Assembly (NCBI GenBank): GCA_032907525.1
Contig: JAJJPM010000005.1
Coordinates: 11,260-75,259 of the forward strand
Direction of reading: 5' to 3'
Origin: JAHJQQ01 sp032907525
Lineage (GTDB): Bacteria; Pseudomonadota; Gammaproteobacteria; Thiohalobacterales; Thiohalobacteraceae
Length of the DNA stretch: 64,000 nt
In this document: positions 1-8,791 of the stretch, piece by piece
Layout of the letters: each line of letters starts with the position of its first letter
How positions within the stretch are numbered: position 1 is the stretch's first letter
Made by a program: the position numbers and the translations under genes
The notes under the pieces: generated by a model
What the model was told of the DNA's origin: nothing
The model's database searches: none
What the model saw: the letters and a program-made list of their open reading frames with translations, nothing else

Positions 1-780
1 CTGTTCGTCAGCCGCATCGGCGAGGATGCCCGCGGGGCGCGCGTGCGCGCCGCGATGGGCGAGTGGGGCATGGACGACAGCGGCCTGCAGCGCGACGGCC
101 GTCTGCCGACCGGTGTCGTGCGCATCACGCTGGACGGCACGCTGCACAGCTTCGACATCCTGCCCGACCAGGCCTACGACCACATCGACCGCGCGGCGGC
201 CGTGGCGGCGGCGCACTCGATCGCGCCCGCCCTGCTCTATCACGGCAGCCTCATCACCCGCGCGCCGGCGGCGCGCGACGCGCTCGCCGGCCTGCGCGAG
301 GCCAGCGGCGCGCCGGCCTTCGTCGACATCAATCTGCGCGCCCCCTGGTGGGAGCGGGCGCGGATCGACGCCCTCATGCGCGGCGCGCGCTGGCTCAAGC
401 TCAACGACGACGAGATCGCCGCGCTGCGGCCCGTTTCGTCCGATGCCGCACCCGGCGACGCGGCACTGGAGGCGGCCGTGCGGCTGCGCGCCGAACTCGG
501 CATCGAGCGCGTGATCCTCACCTGCGGGGCGGCGGGTGCGAGCTACGTGGAAGACCGGATCGTCTCCGGCCGGCCGCCGCCGGTGCCGGTGCTCGCCGAC
601 ACCATCGGTGCAGGCGACGCCTTCAGCGCCGTGACCATCCTCGGTCTGCTGCGCGGCTGGGATGCACAGACCTCCCTGGAGCGCTCGCTCGATTTCGCGG
701 CGCGCATCTGCAGCCAGCGCGGCGCCACGGCGGCGGATGCCGCGCTATATAAGGAGTATCGGGAGGCCTGGGGGCTGTGA
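1..780 (+). CDS. PfkB-family sugar kinase (probable fructokinase), 5' truncated
   Basis: The frame is open from base 1, so the N-terminus lies outside the window; 259 residues are visible. The PfkB signature TIGAGDAF sits at about visible residues 201-208, with D206 the expected catalytic base, and a DINLRAPWW segment near residue 107 fits the sugar/ATP cleft of ribokinase-type enzymes. It would phosphorylate a sugar with ATP. Because sucrose-phosphate synthase and sucrose synthase follow on the same strand, fructose is the likely substrate, returning the fructose released by sucrose cleavage to fructose-6-phosphate. Substrate is inferred from context; other PfkB kinases share these motifs. 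Confidence 0.85.
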   Translation: MFVSRIGEDARGARVRAAMGEWGMDDSGLQRDGRLPTGVVRITLDGTLHSFDILPDQAYDHIDRAAAVAAAHSIAPALLYHGSLITRAPAARDALAGLREASGAPAFVDINLRAPWWERARIDALMRGARWLKLNDDEIAALRPVSSDAAPGDAALEAAVRLRAELGIERVILTCGAAGASYVEDRIVSGRPPPVPVLADTIGAGDAFSAVTILGLLRGWDAQTSLERSLDFAARICSQRGATAADAALYKEYREAWGL

Positions 781-800
781 ACCCGAAAAATACTCAGTCC

Positions 801-931
801 GCCACGGCAGCGCACGGAGGGCACCGACATGAAACGGTGTCGTGAAGCCCTGGCCCTGCGCCTGGCGGGTGAAGAGGTTCGTCGCATGAAACGTATGATC
901 CCCTCCCTGTTATTCCGCGTGTTTCCGCGGC
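801..931. repeat. Intergenic inverted repeat, family A (degenerate copy 1)
   Basis: The left arm (801-818, GCCACGGCAGCGCACGGA) and right arm (913-931, TTCCGCGTGTTTCCGCGGC) are imperfect reverse complements around a spacer of about 95 nt. Flanks and spacer resemble the copy at 32184-32306, for example CTCAGTCCGCCA before the left arm and GCRGTTCTTGG after the right arm. It fills the gap between the kinase and sucrose-phosphate synthase genes. Confidence 0.65.
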
Positions 932-947
932 CACTGCGGTTCTTGGC

Positions 948-3107
948 ATGAATCGCGCCGACGGACGCTACCTGGTGCTCATCAGCATCCACGGCCTGAT
1001 GCGCGGCCGGGATCTCGAGCTGGGCCGCGATGCCGACACCGGCGGCCAGATCAAATACGTCGTGGAGCTGGCGCGCGCGCTGGCGCGGCATCCGGACGTC
1101 TGGCGCGTGGATGTGCTGACGCGCCGGGTGATCGATCCCAAGGTCTCGCCCGACTATGCCGAACCCCTGGAACCGCTGGACGACCGCGCCTTCATCGTGC
1201 GCCTGCCCTGCGGGCCGCGCCGCTATCTGCGCAAGGAGGTGCTCTGGCCCTATCTCGACAGCTTCACCGATCACGCCCTGCAGCACCTGCGCCGCATCGG
1301 CCGCGTGCCGGACGTCATCCACAGCCACTATGCCGACGCCGGCTACGTGGGCACCCGCCTGGCGGCATTGCTCGGCGTGCCGCTGGTCCACACCGGACAC
1401 TCGCTGGGACGCGAGAAGCGCCGCCGGCTGATCGCGCAGGGTCAGCGCAAGGATGCGATCGAGTCCCAGTACAACATGAGTCAGCGCATCGAGGCGGAAG
1501 AGCTGACGCTGGACCACGCCCAGCGCGTCATCGCCAGCACCCAGCAGGAGGTCGAACAGCAGTACGCCAAGTACGCCAACTATCAGCCGGGACGCATGGA
1601 CGTGATCCCGCCGGGCACCGACCTCGAGCGCTTCCATCCGCCCGCGCCCGATGACGACGATTCCGCCGTGGAGGCGGCGCTGGGCCGTTTTCTGCGCCAT
1701 CCGGAGCGGCCGCAGATCCTGGCGCTGTCGCGCGCCGACGAGCGCAAGAACATCGCGACCCTGATCGACGCCTACGCCACCCAGCCCGGGCTGCGCGACC
1801 GCGCCAACCTCGTCATCGTCGCGGGGAACCGCGACGACATAGAACAGATGGACCGCGGACCGCGCACGGTGCTGACGGACCTGCTGCTCGCCATCGACCG
1901 CCACGATCTCTATGGACACGTGGCCTATCCCAAACATCACGCCGCCGACGACGTGCCCGCCTTCTACCGCTGCGCCGCGCGCAGCCGCGGCGTGTTCGTC
2001 AATCCCGCGCTCACCGAACCCTTCGGACTCACGCTGCTCGAGGCGGCGGCCAGCGGCCTGCCGGTGCTGGCGACGCACGACGGCGGGCCGCGCGATATCC
2101 TGCGCAACTGCCGCAACGGCAGGCTCATCGATCCGCTCGATGCGCGCGCCATGGGACGGGCGCTGGCGGGCATGCTCGCCGAGCCGGGCAACTGGGACCG
2201 CTGGGCGCGCAACGGCATCGCCGGCGTCGACCGCCATTACTCCTGGAAGGCGCACGTCCAGAAGTACCTCAAACTGCTCGACCGCCTCGAGGGCGGCCGC
2301 CTCGCCCGGCGCCAGCTGCACTTCGGGCGCAGCCGCATGCCGACCATCGACCGCATGATCGTCTGCGCGCTGGACAACACGCTGCTGGGCGATGAAGCCG
2401 GCCTCGACGCCTTTCGCGCGCTGCTCGAATCGCATCGCGACCGCGACCGCATCGGCTTCGGCATCGCCACCGGGCGCTCGCTGGCCGACGCCCTGCAGCT
2501 CATCGAGCGGCACCGGCTGCCGCGCCCCGACCTGCTCATCACCTCCGTCGGCGCCGAGATCCACTACGGCCACAAGATGGTCGAGGACCAGGCCTGGGCC
2601 CGCCATATCGATTACCGCTGGGATCTGAAAGGGCTGCGCGCCGCGCTGCGCGGCCTGCCCGGGCTGAAGCTCCAGCCGAAGAAGGAGCAGCATCCCTTCA
2701 AGCTGAGCTACTTCATCGACCCCGCCAAGGCGCCACCCGTGCGCCGGCTGGTGCGCCATCTGCGCGAACGGGATCTGCACGCCAACGTCGTGTTCTCACG
2801 CAACATGTTCCTGGACCTGCTGCCGGTGCGCGCCTCCAAAGGCCTGGCGTTGCGGCACGTGCTCGGCCGCTGGGGCATACTGCCCGACGCGGTGCTGGTC
2901 GCCGGCAGTTGCGGCAGCGACGAGGAGCTGCTGTCCGGCAATACGCTGGGCGTCGTGGTCGGCAACTACAGCCCCGAGATCGAACGCCTGCGCGGCAAGC
3001 CCCGCATCCATTTCGCGCAGGGTGAACATGCCGCAGGCATCATCGAGGGCATGGACCACTACGATTTCCTGGGCAGCATCCGCGTACCGGGAGAGGAGGC
3101 CGAGTGA
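948..3107 (+). CDS. spsA: Sucrose-phosphate synthase with degenerate C-terminal SPP-like domain
   Basis: A 719-residue GT-B glycosyltransferase that would make sucrose-6-phosphate from UDP-glucose and fructose-6-phosphate. The N-terminal ISIHGLMRG and DTGGQIKYVVELA segments and the C-lobe FVNPALTEPFGLTLLEA (EX7E) motif are typical of bacterial and plant SPS. From about residue 464 a HAD/sucrose-phosphatase-like domain follows (SVGAEIHYG, KEQHPFKLSYF). Its first motif reads CALDNTLLGD, so Ala474 replaces the Asp nucleophile, and the late GDSGND motif reads GSCGSD (S654, S657). The phosphatase is therefore predicted to be inactive. The sucrose synthase start overlaps the stop (GTGA), indicating one operon. 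No strong ribosome site is seen before the ATG. Confidence 0.9.
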   Translation: MNRADGRYLVLISIHGLMRGRDLELGRDADTGGQIKYVVELARALARHPDVWRVDVLTRRVIDPKVSPDYAEPLEPLDDRAFIVRLPCGPRRYLRKEVLWPYLDSFTDHALQHLRRIGRVPDVIHSHYADAGYVGTRLAALLGVPLVHTGHSLGREKRRRLIAQGQRKDAIESQYNMSQRIEAEELTLDHAQRVIASTQQEVEQQYAKYANYQPGRMDVIPPGTDLERFHPPAPDDDDSAVEAALGRFLRHPERPQILALSRADERKNIATLIDAYATQPGLRDRANLVIVAGNRDDIEQMDRGPRTVLTDLLLAIDRHDLYGHVAYPKHHAADDVPAFYRCAARSRGVFVNPALTEPFGLTLLEAAASGLPVLATHDGGPRDILRNCRNGRLIDPLDARAMGRALAGMLAEPGNWDRWARNGIAGVDRHYSWKAHVQKYLKLLDRLEGGRLARRQLHFGRSRMPTIDRMIVCALDNTLLGDEAGLDAFRALLESHRDRDRIGFGIATGRSLADALQLIERHRLPRPDLLITSVGAEIHYGHKMVEDQAWARHIDYRWDLKGLRAALRGLPGLKLQPKKEQHPFKLSYFIDPAKAPPVRRLVRHLRERDLHANVVFSRNMFLDLLPVRASKGLALRHVLGRWGILPDAVLVAGSCGSDEELLSGNTLGVVVGNYSPEIERLRGKPRIHFAQGEHAAGIIEGMDHYDFLGSIRVPGEEAE

Positions 3108-5497
3108 TCGAAGGGCTGCGCGACTATCTGCAGCGGCACCGGGAACGGGTGTTCATGCTGCTGCGCTACTACAGCCGGCTCGGCCGGCCATTCCTGCTGC
3201 AGTCGGACCTGTGGGACGGTCTGCGGGATTTCTGCGCGCAGGCGGGCGAGGATTACGCCGCCGACGGTGCGCTCGCCGACAGCATCGCCCGCACCCAGGA
3301 GGCGGTGATCGAGGCGCCCTGGGTGTGTCTGGCCATCCGCCCGAGCATCGCCCGCTGGGTCTATCTGCGCTTCCATCTCGATACCATGGATTACACCGAG
3401 ATCCCGGTCGGCGAATTCCTCGCCTTCAAGGAACATCAGGTGAACGGTCGCGATCACGCCGCCGACTGGACGCTGGAGGTCGATCTCGGTCCGTTCAACC
3501 GCGAGTTCCCCAAGCTGCGCGAATCGCGCTCCATCGGCCGCGGCATGGAGTTTCTCAACCGCCGCCTGTCGAGCCGTCTGTTCGAGCAGCTCAACCGCGA
3601 CGACAACGGCCTGCTGGAGTTCCTGCGCGTCCACCAGGCCGCCGGCCAGCAGCTGATGCTGAACAGCCGCGTCGCCGGCACCGCCGATCTGCGCTACGCC
3701 CTGCGGCGCGCCGACGATTATCTCTCCTATCAGCCGGCCGATGCCGGGTGGGAGCAGGTCTGCCACGCGCTCCAGGAAATGGGCTTCGAGCCGGGCTGGG
3801 GGCGCAGCGTATCGCGCATGCGCGACACGCTGCACCTGCTGTCGGATATCCTGGAGGCGCCGGCGCCGCAGAGCCTGGAGACCTTTCTCGGACGCGTGCC
3901 CATGATCTTCAGCCTGGCGATCCTGTCGCCGCACGGCTTCTTCGGCCAGGCCAACGTGCTCGGCCTGCCCGACACCGGCGGCCAGGTGGTCTACATCCTC
4001 GATCAGGTGCGTGCGCTGGAAAAGGAGATGCGCCGGCGCCTGAGTGAGCAGGGCCTGGATATCGAACCGCAGATCCTGGTGGTCACGCGCCTGATTCCCG
4101 AGGCGCGCGGCACGACCTGCGATCAGCGTCTCGAGGCGATCGCCGGCACGCGCAACGCGCGCATCCTGCGCGTGCCGTTCCGCACCGTCAGCGGCGAGGT
4201 GGTCGGCCCCTGGATATCACGCTTCCAGGTGTGGCCCTACCTGGAGCGCTTTGCCGCCGACGCCGGCCGCGAGATCCTCGCCGAACTCGGCGCGCGCCCG
4301 GACCTGATCATAGGCAACTATTCGGACGGCAACCTGGTCGCCAGCCTGCTGGCGCACGAGATGCGCGTCACCCAGTGCAACATCGCGCATGCGCTGGAGA
4401 AGACCAAATACCTGTACTCCGATCTGTACTGGCGCCAGAACGAGGCCGACTACCACTTCTCCGCACAGTTCACCGCCGATCTGATCGCCATGAACGCCGC
4501 GGACTTCATCATCACCAGTACCTATCAGGAGATCGCCGGCGACCGCAACAGCGTCGGCCAGTACGAGAGCTATGGCGCCTTCACCCTGCCGGGCCTCTAC
4601 CGCGTGGTCAACGGCATCGACATCTTCGACCCCAAATTCAACATCGTCTCGCCCGGTGCCGATGCCGACACCTTCTTTCCCTACAGCGAGGACGCGCGCC
4701 GCCTGCAGGCGCTGCAGCCCGAGATCGACGCGCTGCTGTGGGGCGGTGCCGCGGAAGACGCGCGCGGCGAGCTGGCGGATCGGGACAAGCCCCTGCTGTT
4801 CAGCATGGCCCGTCTGGATGCCATCAAGAACATCGCGGGCCTGGTGGAGTGGTATGCCCGGAGCGAGCGGCTGCGCGAGCGCGCCAATCTGCTGGTGGTC
4901 GCCGGGCACGTCGATCCCGCGCGCTCCGCGGACCGCGAGGAGCAGGAGCAGATCGCGCGTATGCACGAACTCATGGATCGATACGGACTGGACGGCCAGG
5001 TGCGCTGGCTGGGGCGCCACCTGGACAAGCCGCTGGCGGGTGAATTCTACCGCTGCATCGCCGATCGCGGCGGCGCGTTCGTGCAGCCCGCGCTGTTCGA
5101 GGCCTTCGGCCTGACGGTCGTCGAAGCGATGATCTCCGGGCTGCCCACCTTCGCGACCCGTTACGGCGGGCCACTGGAGATCATCGAACACGGCGTATCG
5201 GGTTTTCACATCGATCCCAACCACGGCGACGACGCGGCGGAACTCATTGCGCAGTTCTTCGAGCGCAGCGCCGCCGAGCCGGCCTACTGGCGGCTGCTGT
5301 CGGACGGCGGTATCGCCCGGGTGCGCAGCCGCTACACCTGGGAGCTGTATGCCGAACGCATGATGACCCTGTCGCGCATCTACGGTTTCTGGAAATACGT
5401 CACCAACCTCGAACGTGACGAGACCCGGCGCTACCTGGAGATGTTCTACGGCCTGCAGTTCCGCCCGCTGGCCGAACGCGTCGCCGCACCCGCCTGA
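3104..5497 (+). CDS. susA: Sucrose synthase
   Basis: A 797-residue protein, the usual length for sucrose synthase, catalysing reversible sucrose + NDP = fructose + NDP-glucose. The N-terminal 250 residues form the regulatory region. The GT-B part begins near LGLPDTGGQVVYILDQV (about residue 285) and contains the C-lobe motif FVQPALFEAFGLTVVEA (EX7E). It starts at a GTG overlapping the SPS stop codon, so translation is probably coupled. With the upstream kinase this gives a self-contained sucrose synthesis and recycling set, as in some chemolithotrophs and methylotrophs where sucrose feeds NDP-glucose or glycogen pools. Physiological direction cannot be read from sequence. Confidence 0.93.
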   Translation: MIEGLRDYLQRHRERVFMLLRYYSRLGRPFLLQSDLWDGLRDFCAQAGEDYAADGALADSIARTQEAVIEAPWVCLAIRPSIARWVYLRFHLDTMDYTEIPVGEFLAFKEHQVNGRDHAADWTLEVDLGPFNREFPKLRESRSIGRGMEFLNRRLSSRLFEQLNRDDNGLLEFLRVHQAAGQQLMLNSRVAGTADLRYALRRADDYLSYQPADAGWEQVCHALQEMGFEPGWGRSVSRMRDTLHLLSDILEAPAPQSLETFLGRVPMIFSLAILSPHGFFGQANVLGLPDTGGQVVYILDQVRALEKEMRRRLSEQGLDIEPQILVVTRLIPEARGTTCDQRLEAIAGTRNARILRVPFRTVSGEVVGPWISRFQVWPYLERFAADAGREILAELGARPDLIIGNYSDGNLVASLLAHEMRVTQCNIAHALEKTKYLYSDLYWRQNEADYHFSAQFTADLIAMNAADFIITSTYQEIAGDRNSVGQYESYGAFTLPGLYRVVNGIDIFDPKFNIVSPGADADTFFPYSEDARRLQALQPEIDALLWGGAAEDARGELADRDKPLLFSMARLDAIKNIAGLVEWYARSERLRERANLLVVAGHVDPARSADREEQEQIARMHELMDRYGLDGQVRWLGRHLDKPLAGEFYRCIADRGGAFVQPALFEAFGLTVVEAMISGLPTFATRYGGPLEIIEHGVSGFHIDPNHGDDAAELIAQFFERSAAEPAYWRLLSDGGIARVRSRYTWELYAERMMTLSRIYGFWKYVTNLERDETRRYLEMFYGLQFRPLAERVAAPA

Positions 5498-5617
5498 CAC
5501 CCCTTGCGGAACGGGGCTGGAGTGGGCAAGACTAAGAACCTGCCGGGAGTCGCAGGGATGCCGGCATCGCGCCGGGCCAGCGCTGCGGCCTGTGTTCGAC
5601 TCGACAGCGGGTGACTT

Positions 5618-5797
5618 ATGAATCTCTGGCTGGAAGAACTTTCCCGGACCTTCGATCAGTTGGATACCCGCGCCAAGCTGCTGGAGGCGCTGGACATCAT
5701 CGAAGATCAGATGCAGGCCCTCGATGCCGCCGAGCAGGAGACGGCGGGGCGCCTGATGGCCGAGCTCAACCGGCGGCTCGACGCCATGCACGGGTAG
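5618..5797 (+). CDS. Small acidic hypothetical protein
   Basis: A 59-residue ORF beginning MNLWLEELSRTFDQLDTRAK and ending RLDAMHG, rich in Glu, Asp, Leu and Ala. It looks like one or two amphipathic helices and may be a coiled coil. It has no Cys, signal peptide or membrane segment. It lies 120 nt after sucrose synthase and 23 nt before the next unknown gene on the same strand, in a gap the longer frames leave unexplained. I do not recognise the family. Its continuity with the operon and good codon use support it as real, without a function. Confidence 0.5.
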   Translation: MNLWLEELSRTFDQLDTRAKLLEALDIIEDQMQALDAAEQETAGRLMAELNRRLDAMHG

Positions 5798-5820
5798 CCG
5801 GTGCATCCGGAGATGCCCGC

Positions 5821-6648
5821 ATGCAGGCCGCGTATTACGCCTTGCGCCGCTTCTCTCCCTACCAGGGCATGATCCAGGTGGTGGACGTGGGCGCCGCGCG
5901 GGCCTATTCCACCGACGGGCGCCACTGGACCGTCCGCCTGCAGAGCCCCAACCACCGCACCGGCGGCGACGCCGCCACCGCCGACCATCTGATGCGCGCG
6001 CTGAACGAACGGCCGCGCCTGCCGTTTCCGCAGCAGGACCAGATCGAGCTGTGGCTGCTCGACAAGACGACGCTGCTGCCGCTGGCGCTGATCAAGACGC
6101 GGCGCCGGCTGGAGGAGATGGATGCGGTGAAGGTACCTTCCTGGCAGCCTTTTCTGACCACCGCGTCGGGTTTCCGCTGCGCCGCCCTGGAAGAGGTGCT
6201 GACCGCTCAGCGGCGCGCGCCCGGCATTGCGCCGCCGCGCGCGCAGGACGTGCTCGAGCGCCAGGTGAATCTCGCCGCGCGGCCGCTGCCGGTGCTGCAG
6301 TGGTTCCAGCGCCTGCCCGACGGCAGCGGCATCGGTCACGATGGCCTGCGTGTGGACGACCGCCTGCGCGCGCGCCATCTGCCGCGCGAGGCCTTCCCCG
6401 AACTCCTGGTCGCCGACCGCTGGCCGGACCCGGCCGCGCAGGCGCTGGTCGACGACTATCACGCCTGGCACGCGCCGGCGCTGCTTGCGCATCAGAACCT
6501 GTCCAACGCGACGCGACGCTGGCTGGAGGCGGCCGCCTGCCGCAACCCGGCGAAACTGCTGGACAACCATGCGATGTTCCCGGAAGTGCTCGACAACGAT
6601 GCGATGCAGGTGGCGCTGGTGTCCGCCAAGCTGATCCGCGCCGGCTAG
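5821..6648 (+). CDS. Hypothetical cytoplasmic protein downstream of sucrose synthase
   Basis: A 275-residue protein starting MQAAYYALRRFSPYQGMIQV. The start is set by GGAG eight bases upstream; an in-frame extension upstream would run through the small gene before it and reads as low complexity. No signal peptide or membrane helix is visible. It is rich in Arg, Leu, Trp and Asp (WTVRLQSPNHRTGGD, IELWLLDKTTLLPLALIKT, NPAKLLDNHAMFPEVLDND), which suggests a soluble mixed alpha/beta fold. I recognise no catalytic motif. Position suggests co-transcription with the sucrose genes or simple adjacency. Confidence 0.7.
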   Translation: MQAAYYALRRFSPYQGMIQVVDVGAARAYSTDGRHWTVRLQSPNHRTGGDAATADHLMRALNERPRLPFPQQDQIELWLLDKTTLLPLALIKTRRRLEEMDAVKVPSWQPFLTTASGFRCAALEEVLTAQRRAPGIAPPRAQDVLERQVNLAARPLPVLQWFQRLPDGSGIGHDGLRVDDRLRARHLPREAFPELLVADRWPDPAAQALVDDYHAWHAPALLAHQNLSNATRRWLEAAACRNPAKLLDNHAMFPEVLDNDAMQVALVSAKLIRAG

Positions 6649-6680
6649 CGGCGCCTCCATGAACCCAAAAACCGATTTTG

Positions 6681-6796
6681 GCCACGGAAGAACACGGAAC
6701 GCATTTCCGGACAAAACCATTTCAGCCACGGAAGCACACGGAACCACACGGAAGGCGGGGATGCGGCGGGCTTTGTATTTCCGTGTGGTTCCGTGA
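6681..6796. repeat. Intergenic inverted repeat, family A (copy 2)
   Basis: Two left-type arms occur in tandem: 6681-6699 (GCCACGGAAGAACACGGAA) and 6725-6753 (starts GCCACGGAAGCACACGGAAC). A right-type arm at 6778-6796 (TTTCCGTGTGGTTCCGTGA) pairs best with the second. The element ends only 17 nt before the start of the next gene. Confidence 0.8.
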
Positions 6797-6813
6797 CCAT
6801 CGAGGACCCCGGA

Positions 6814-7182
6814 ATGAACGATGCACTCGCGGCGTTCCGCGCCGAGCTGGCGGCGCGGGGCGGCGACTACATCTGTGAGGATACGCTCGGCGGCCGCAGC
6901 GCGCGGCTGCGCTTCATCGGCCGCTTCGAGGGCGAGGACGTCGTCTGGGATGCCGAACTCGTCGCCCTGGCCGCGACCGAGGAGGCGCCGGTGCAGTATC
7001 TCGACATCGGCGCGCCCGGGCCGCATGGCGTCCCCATCCGCATCGGCCTGGCGGTGCCGGCGATCGACCGCGCCACGCTGCTGAAGACCATCATCATGGT
7101 GCGCAACTACAAACGCCTGCGGCGCGGGCGGCACGAATTCGGGCCGCACGGACCGGTCGCGCGCGGACGCGGCTATCCTTAG
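6814..7182 (+). CDS. Conserved hypothetical protein
   Basis: A 122-residue protein starting MNDALAAFRAELAARGGDYI; a GTG 21 bases upstream is possible, but GAGG precedes this ATG at suitable distance. The middle reads RFIGRFEGEDVVWDAELVAL and the C-terminal part contains IIMVRNYKRLRRGRHEFGPH, a basic tail suited to nucleic acid or phosphate contacts. No export signal, membrane segment or metal motif. A family A repeat directly precedes it and may carry its promoter or shape its leader mRNA. Family not recognised. Confidence 0.65.
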   Translation: MNDALAAFRAELAARGGDYICEDTLGGRSARLRFIGRFEGEDVVWDAELVALAATEEAPVQYLDIGAPGPHGVPIRIGLAVPAIDRATLLKTIIMVRNYKRLRRGRHEFGPHGPVARGRGYP

Positions 7183-7242
7183 GGCCTGTTAACACTATTC
7201 GCACCGCGGCGCCGCGCCGACAGCGCAGCAGGAGAACCCGCC

Positions 7243-8748
7243 ATGGCACGACTCATCACCCTCTCGCGCGCCGCCCGCCTGGTCGGCGTGAAGCGCACCA
7301 CGCTGCAGCAGCAGATCCGCGACGGCGAACTCACCACCTTCGAGGGCCAGCTCGACCTGTCCGAGCTGCTGCGCGTCTATCCGCAGACCAAGGTCGAGGA
7401 CAGCGCCATGATCGAGCGCGCCGACCGCCTGATCGAACGCGCACTGAGCCGGGTGGTGCGCGATCAGGATCAGCTGCCCGACGCCGAGGTACTGGCGACG
7501 CGCGTGGCGGCGCTCAGCCACGAGCTGGGCACGGCGAACTACCGGGTGCGCCGCTACGACATCCTCATGCAGCAGCTGCAGGACTACCTGCGCAAGCTCG
7601 CCGCCGCGGAGACGGGGCCGACGCGGGACGACATCGCCGAACTGCGCGACTGGCTGGACACCAATCTGGGCAACCTGGCGCGCGGCGTCGACGACGAGGG
7701 CGAGCTGTACGCCACGGACATGCTGCTGCGCGTCATGGCCGCGCAGGTGCACCTGCATCCGAGCGGCCATGAATTCTTCGTGCAGGGCAACGACAATCTG
7801 CTCGACGCCGGCCTGCGGGCCGGGCTGGCGCTGGACTATGGCTGCAGCAACGGCAGCTGCGGGCGCTGCCGGGCGCGGCTGCGCAGCGGGACGCTCAAGC
7901 CGGTGCGGCGGCAGCGCTATCGCCTCAGCGAGGCGGAACAGAGGGCGGGCGATATCCTGATGTGCTGCAACACGGCCGTCACCGATGTACGGCTGGAAGT
8001 GGTCGAGACGACCGACCCGGCGAGCATCGAGCACCAGCGGCTGAGCGCCAGAGCCGCGGCGATGGAACGCATCGAAGACGACGTGATGCTGCTGTCGCTG
8101 CGCCCGGCCGACGGCGCCCGCCTGCGCTTCCTGGCCGGCCAGTCCGCATGGCTGGTCGGCGACGACGGGCAGCGCGCGTGCTATCCCATCGCCAGCTGTC
8201 CCTGCGACGAGCACCGGCTGGAGTTCCATATCCGCGCGCGGGACGATGACGCCTTCGCCCGCCGGCTGTTCGACGGCGTCGGCTTCAATCAGATCCTGAC
8301 GGTCGAAGGGCCTGCCGGTGATTTCGTGCTGGACGGCGAATCCCTGCGGTCCATCGTCTTCGTCGCCTGGGGCATCGGCTTCGCGCCCATCAAGAGCCTG
8401 ATCGAGCAGGCCATGGCCCTGGACACCGCGGAATCGCTGCACCTGTTCCGCGTGCATACCCGCGGCGAGCTGCCCTACATGCACAACCGTTGCCGCGCCT
8501 GGGCCGACGCCCTGGAGAACTTCCACTACACCCACCAGCGCGTGGATGCCCGTGCCCTGGGCGACGACGCCGAGGCGCACGCGCTCCAGGCCAGGGTGTT
8601 CGCCGCCATCGCCGAACCGCACTTCGACGTCGCTGCCTTCGATTTCTACATCGCCGCACCGGCCGGCGTACTGGCCGAGACCCGCCGTTACCTCGCCGCC
8701 CGCGGCGTGCCGGCCGCGCAGGTGCGGGGGTTCGTGAGTGAGGAGTGA
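7243..8748 (+). CDS. 2Fe-2S ferredoxin / NAD(P)H-flavin reductase with N-terminal helix-turn-helix-like segment
   Basis: A 501-residue multidomain protein. Residues 1-45 (ARLVGVKRTTLQQQIRDGEL) resemble the helix-turn-helix of MerR/excisionase proteins; residues 50-150 are helical. A plant-type ferredoxin domain follows, with cluster cysteines C201, C206, C209 and one of C241/C242 (GCSNGSCGRC...LMCC). The last 230 residues resemble FAD- and NAD-binding ferredoxin reductase lobes (FLAGQSAWLVGD, RACYPIASCP, VFVAWGIGFAPIKSLIEQA). It should move electrons between NAD(P)H and an unknown partner. The DNA-binding-like start is unusual and may only be an interaction domain. The last codons and stop fall in a 7-bp tandem repeat. 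Confidence 0.8.
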   Translation: MARLITLSRAARLVGVKRTTLQQQIRDGELTTFEGQLDLSELLRVYPQTKVEDSAMIERADRLIERALSRVVRDQDQLPDAEVLATRVAALSHELGTANYRVRRYDILMQQLQDYLRKLAAAETGPTRDDIAELRDWLDTNLGNLARGVDDEGELYATDMLLRVMAAQVHLHPSGHEFFVQGNDNLLDAGLRAGLALDYGCSNGSCGRCRARLRSGTLKPVRRQRYRLSEAEQRAGDILMCCNTAVTDVRLEVVETTDPASIEHQRLSARAAAMERIEDDVMLLSLRPADGARLRFLAGQSAWLVGDDGQRACYPIASCPCDEHRLEFHIRARDDDAFARRLFDGVGFNQILTVEGPAGDFVLDGESLRSIVFVAWGIGFAPIKSLIEQAMALDTAESLHLFRVHTRGELPYMHNRCRAWADALENFHYTHQRVDARALGDDAEAHALQARVFAAIAEPHFDVAAFDFYIAAPAGVLAETRRYLAARGVPAAQVRGFVSEE

Positions 8749-8791
8749 GGAGTGAGGAGTGAGGAGTGAGGAGTGAGGAGTGAGGAGTGAG
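8736..8791. repeat. 7-bp tandem repeat (GAGTGAG)n
   Basis: Eight perfect head-to-tail copies of GAGTGAG. The first copies encode the last residues and stop codon of the ferredoxin-reductase gene. A unit of seven means each gain or loss shifts frame, but because GTGAGGAG contains stops the effect is limited to the extreme C-terminus. It runs directly into the palindrome at 8791. Confidence 0.95.

Noticed and set aside
543..2780. Long open frame on the minus strand opposite sucrose-phosphate synthase (also 13567-16599, 17037-19298, 19885-23544, 23879-27190, 52166-54154)
   Set aside because: These are GC-driven shadows of strongly supported genes on the other strand. Their products are low-complexity, rich in Arg, Ala, His and Gln, without recognisable domains.
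8736..8791. Possible CRISPR-like array
   Set aside because: The units are 7 bp, directly adjacent and without spacers. It is a simple tandem repeat.
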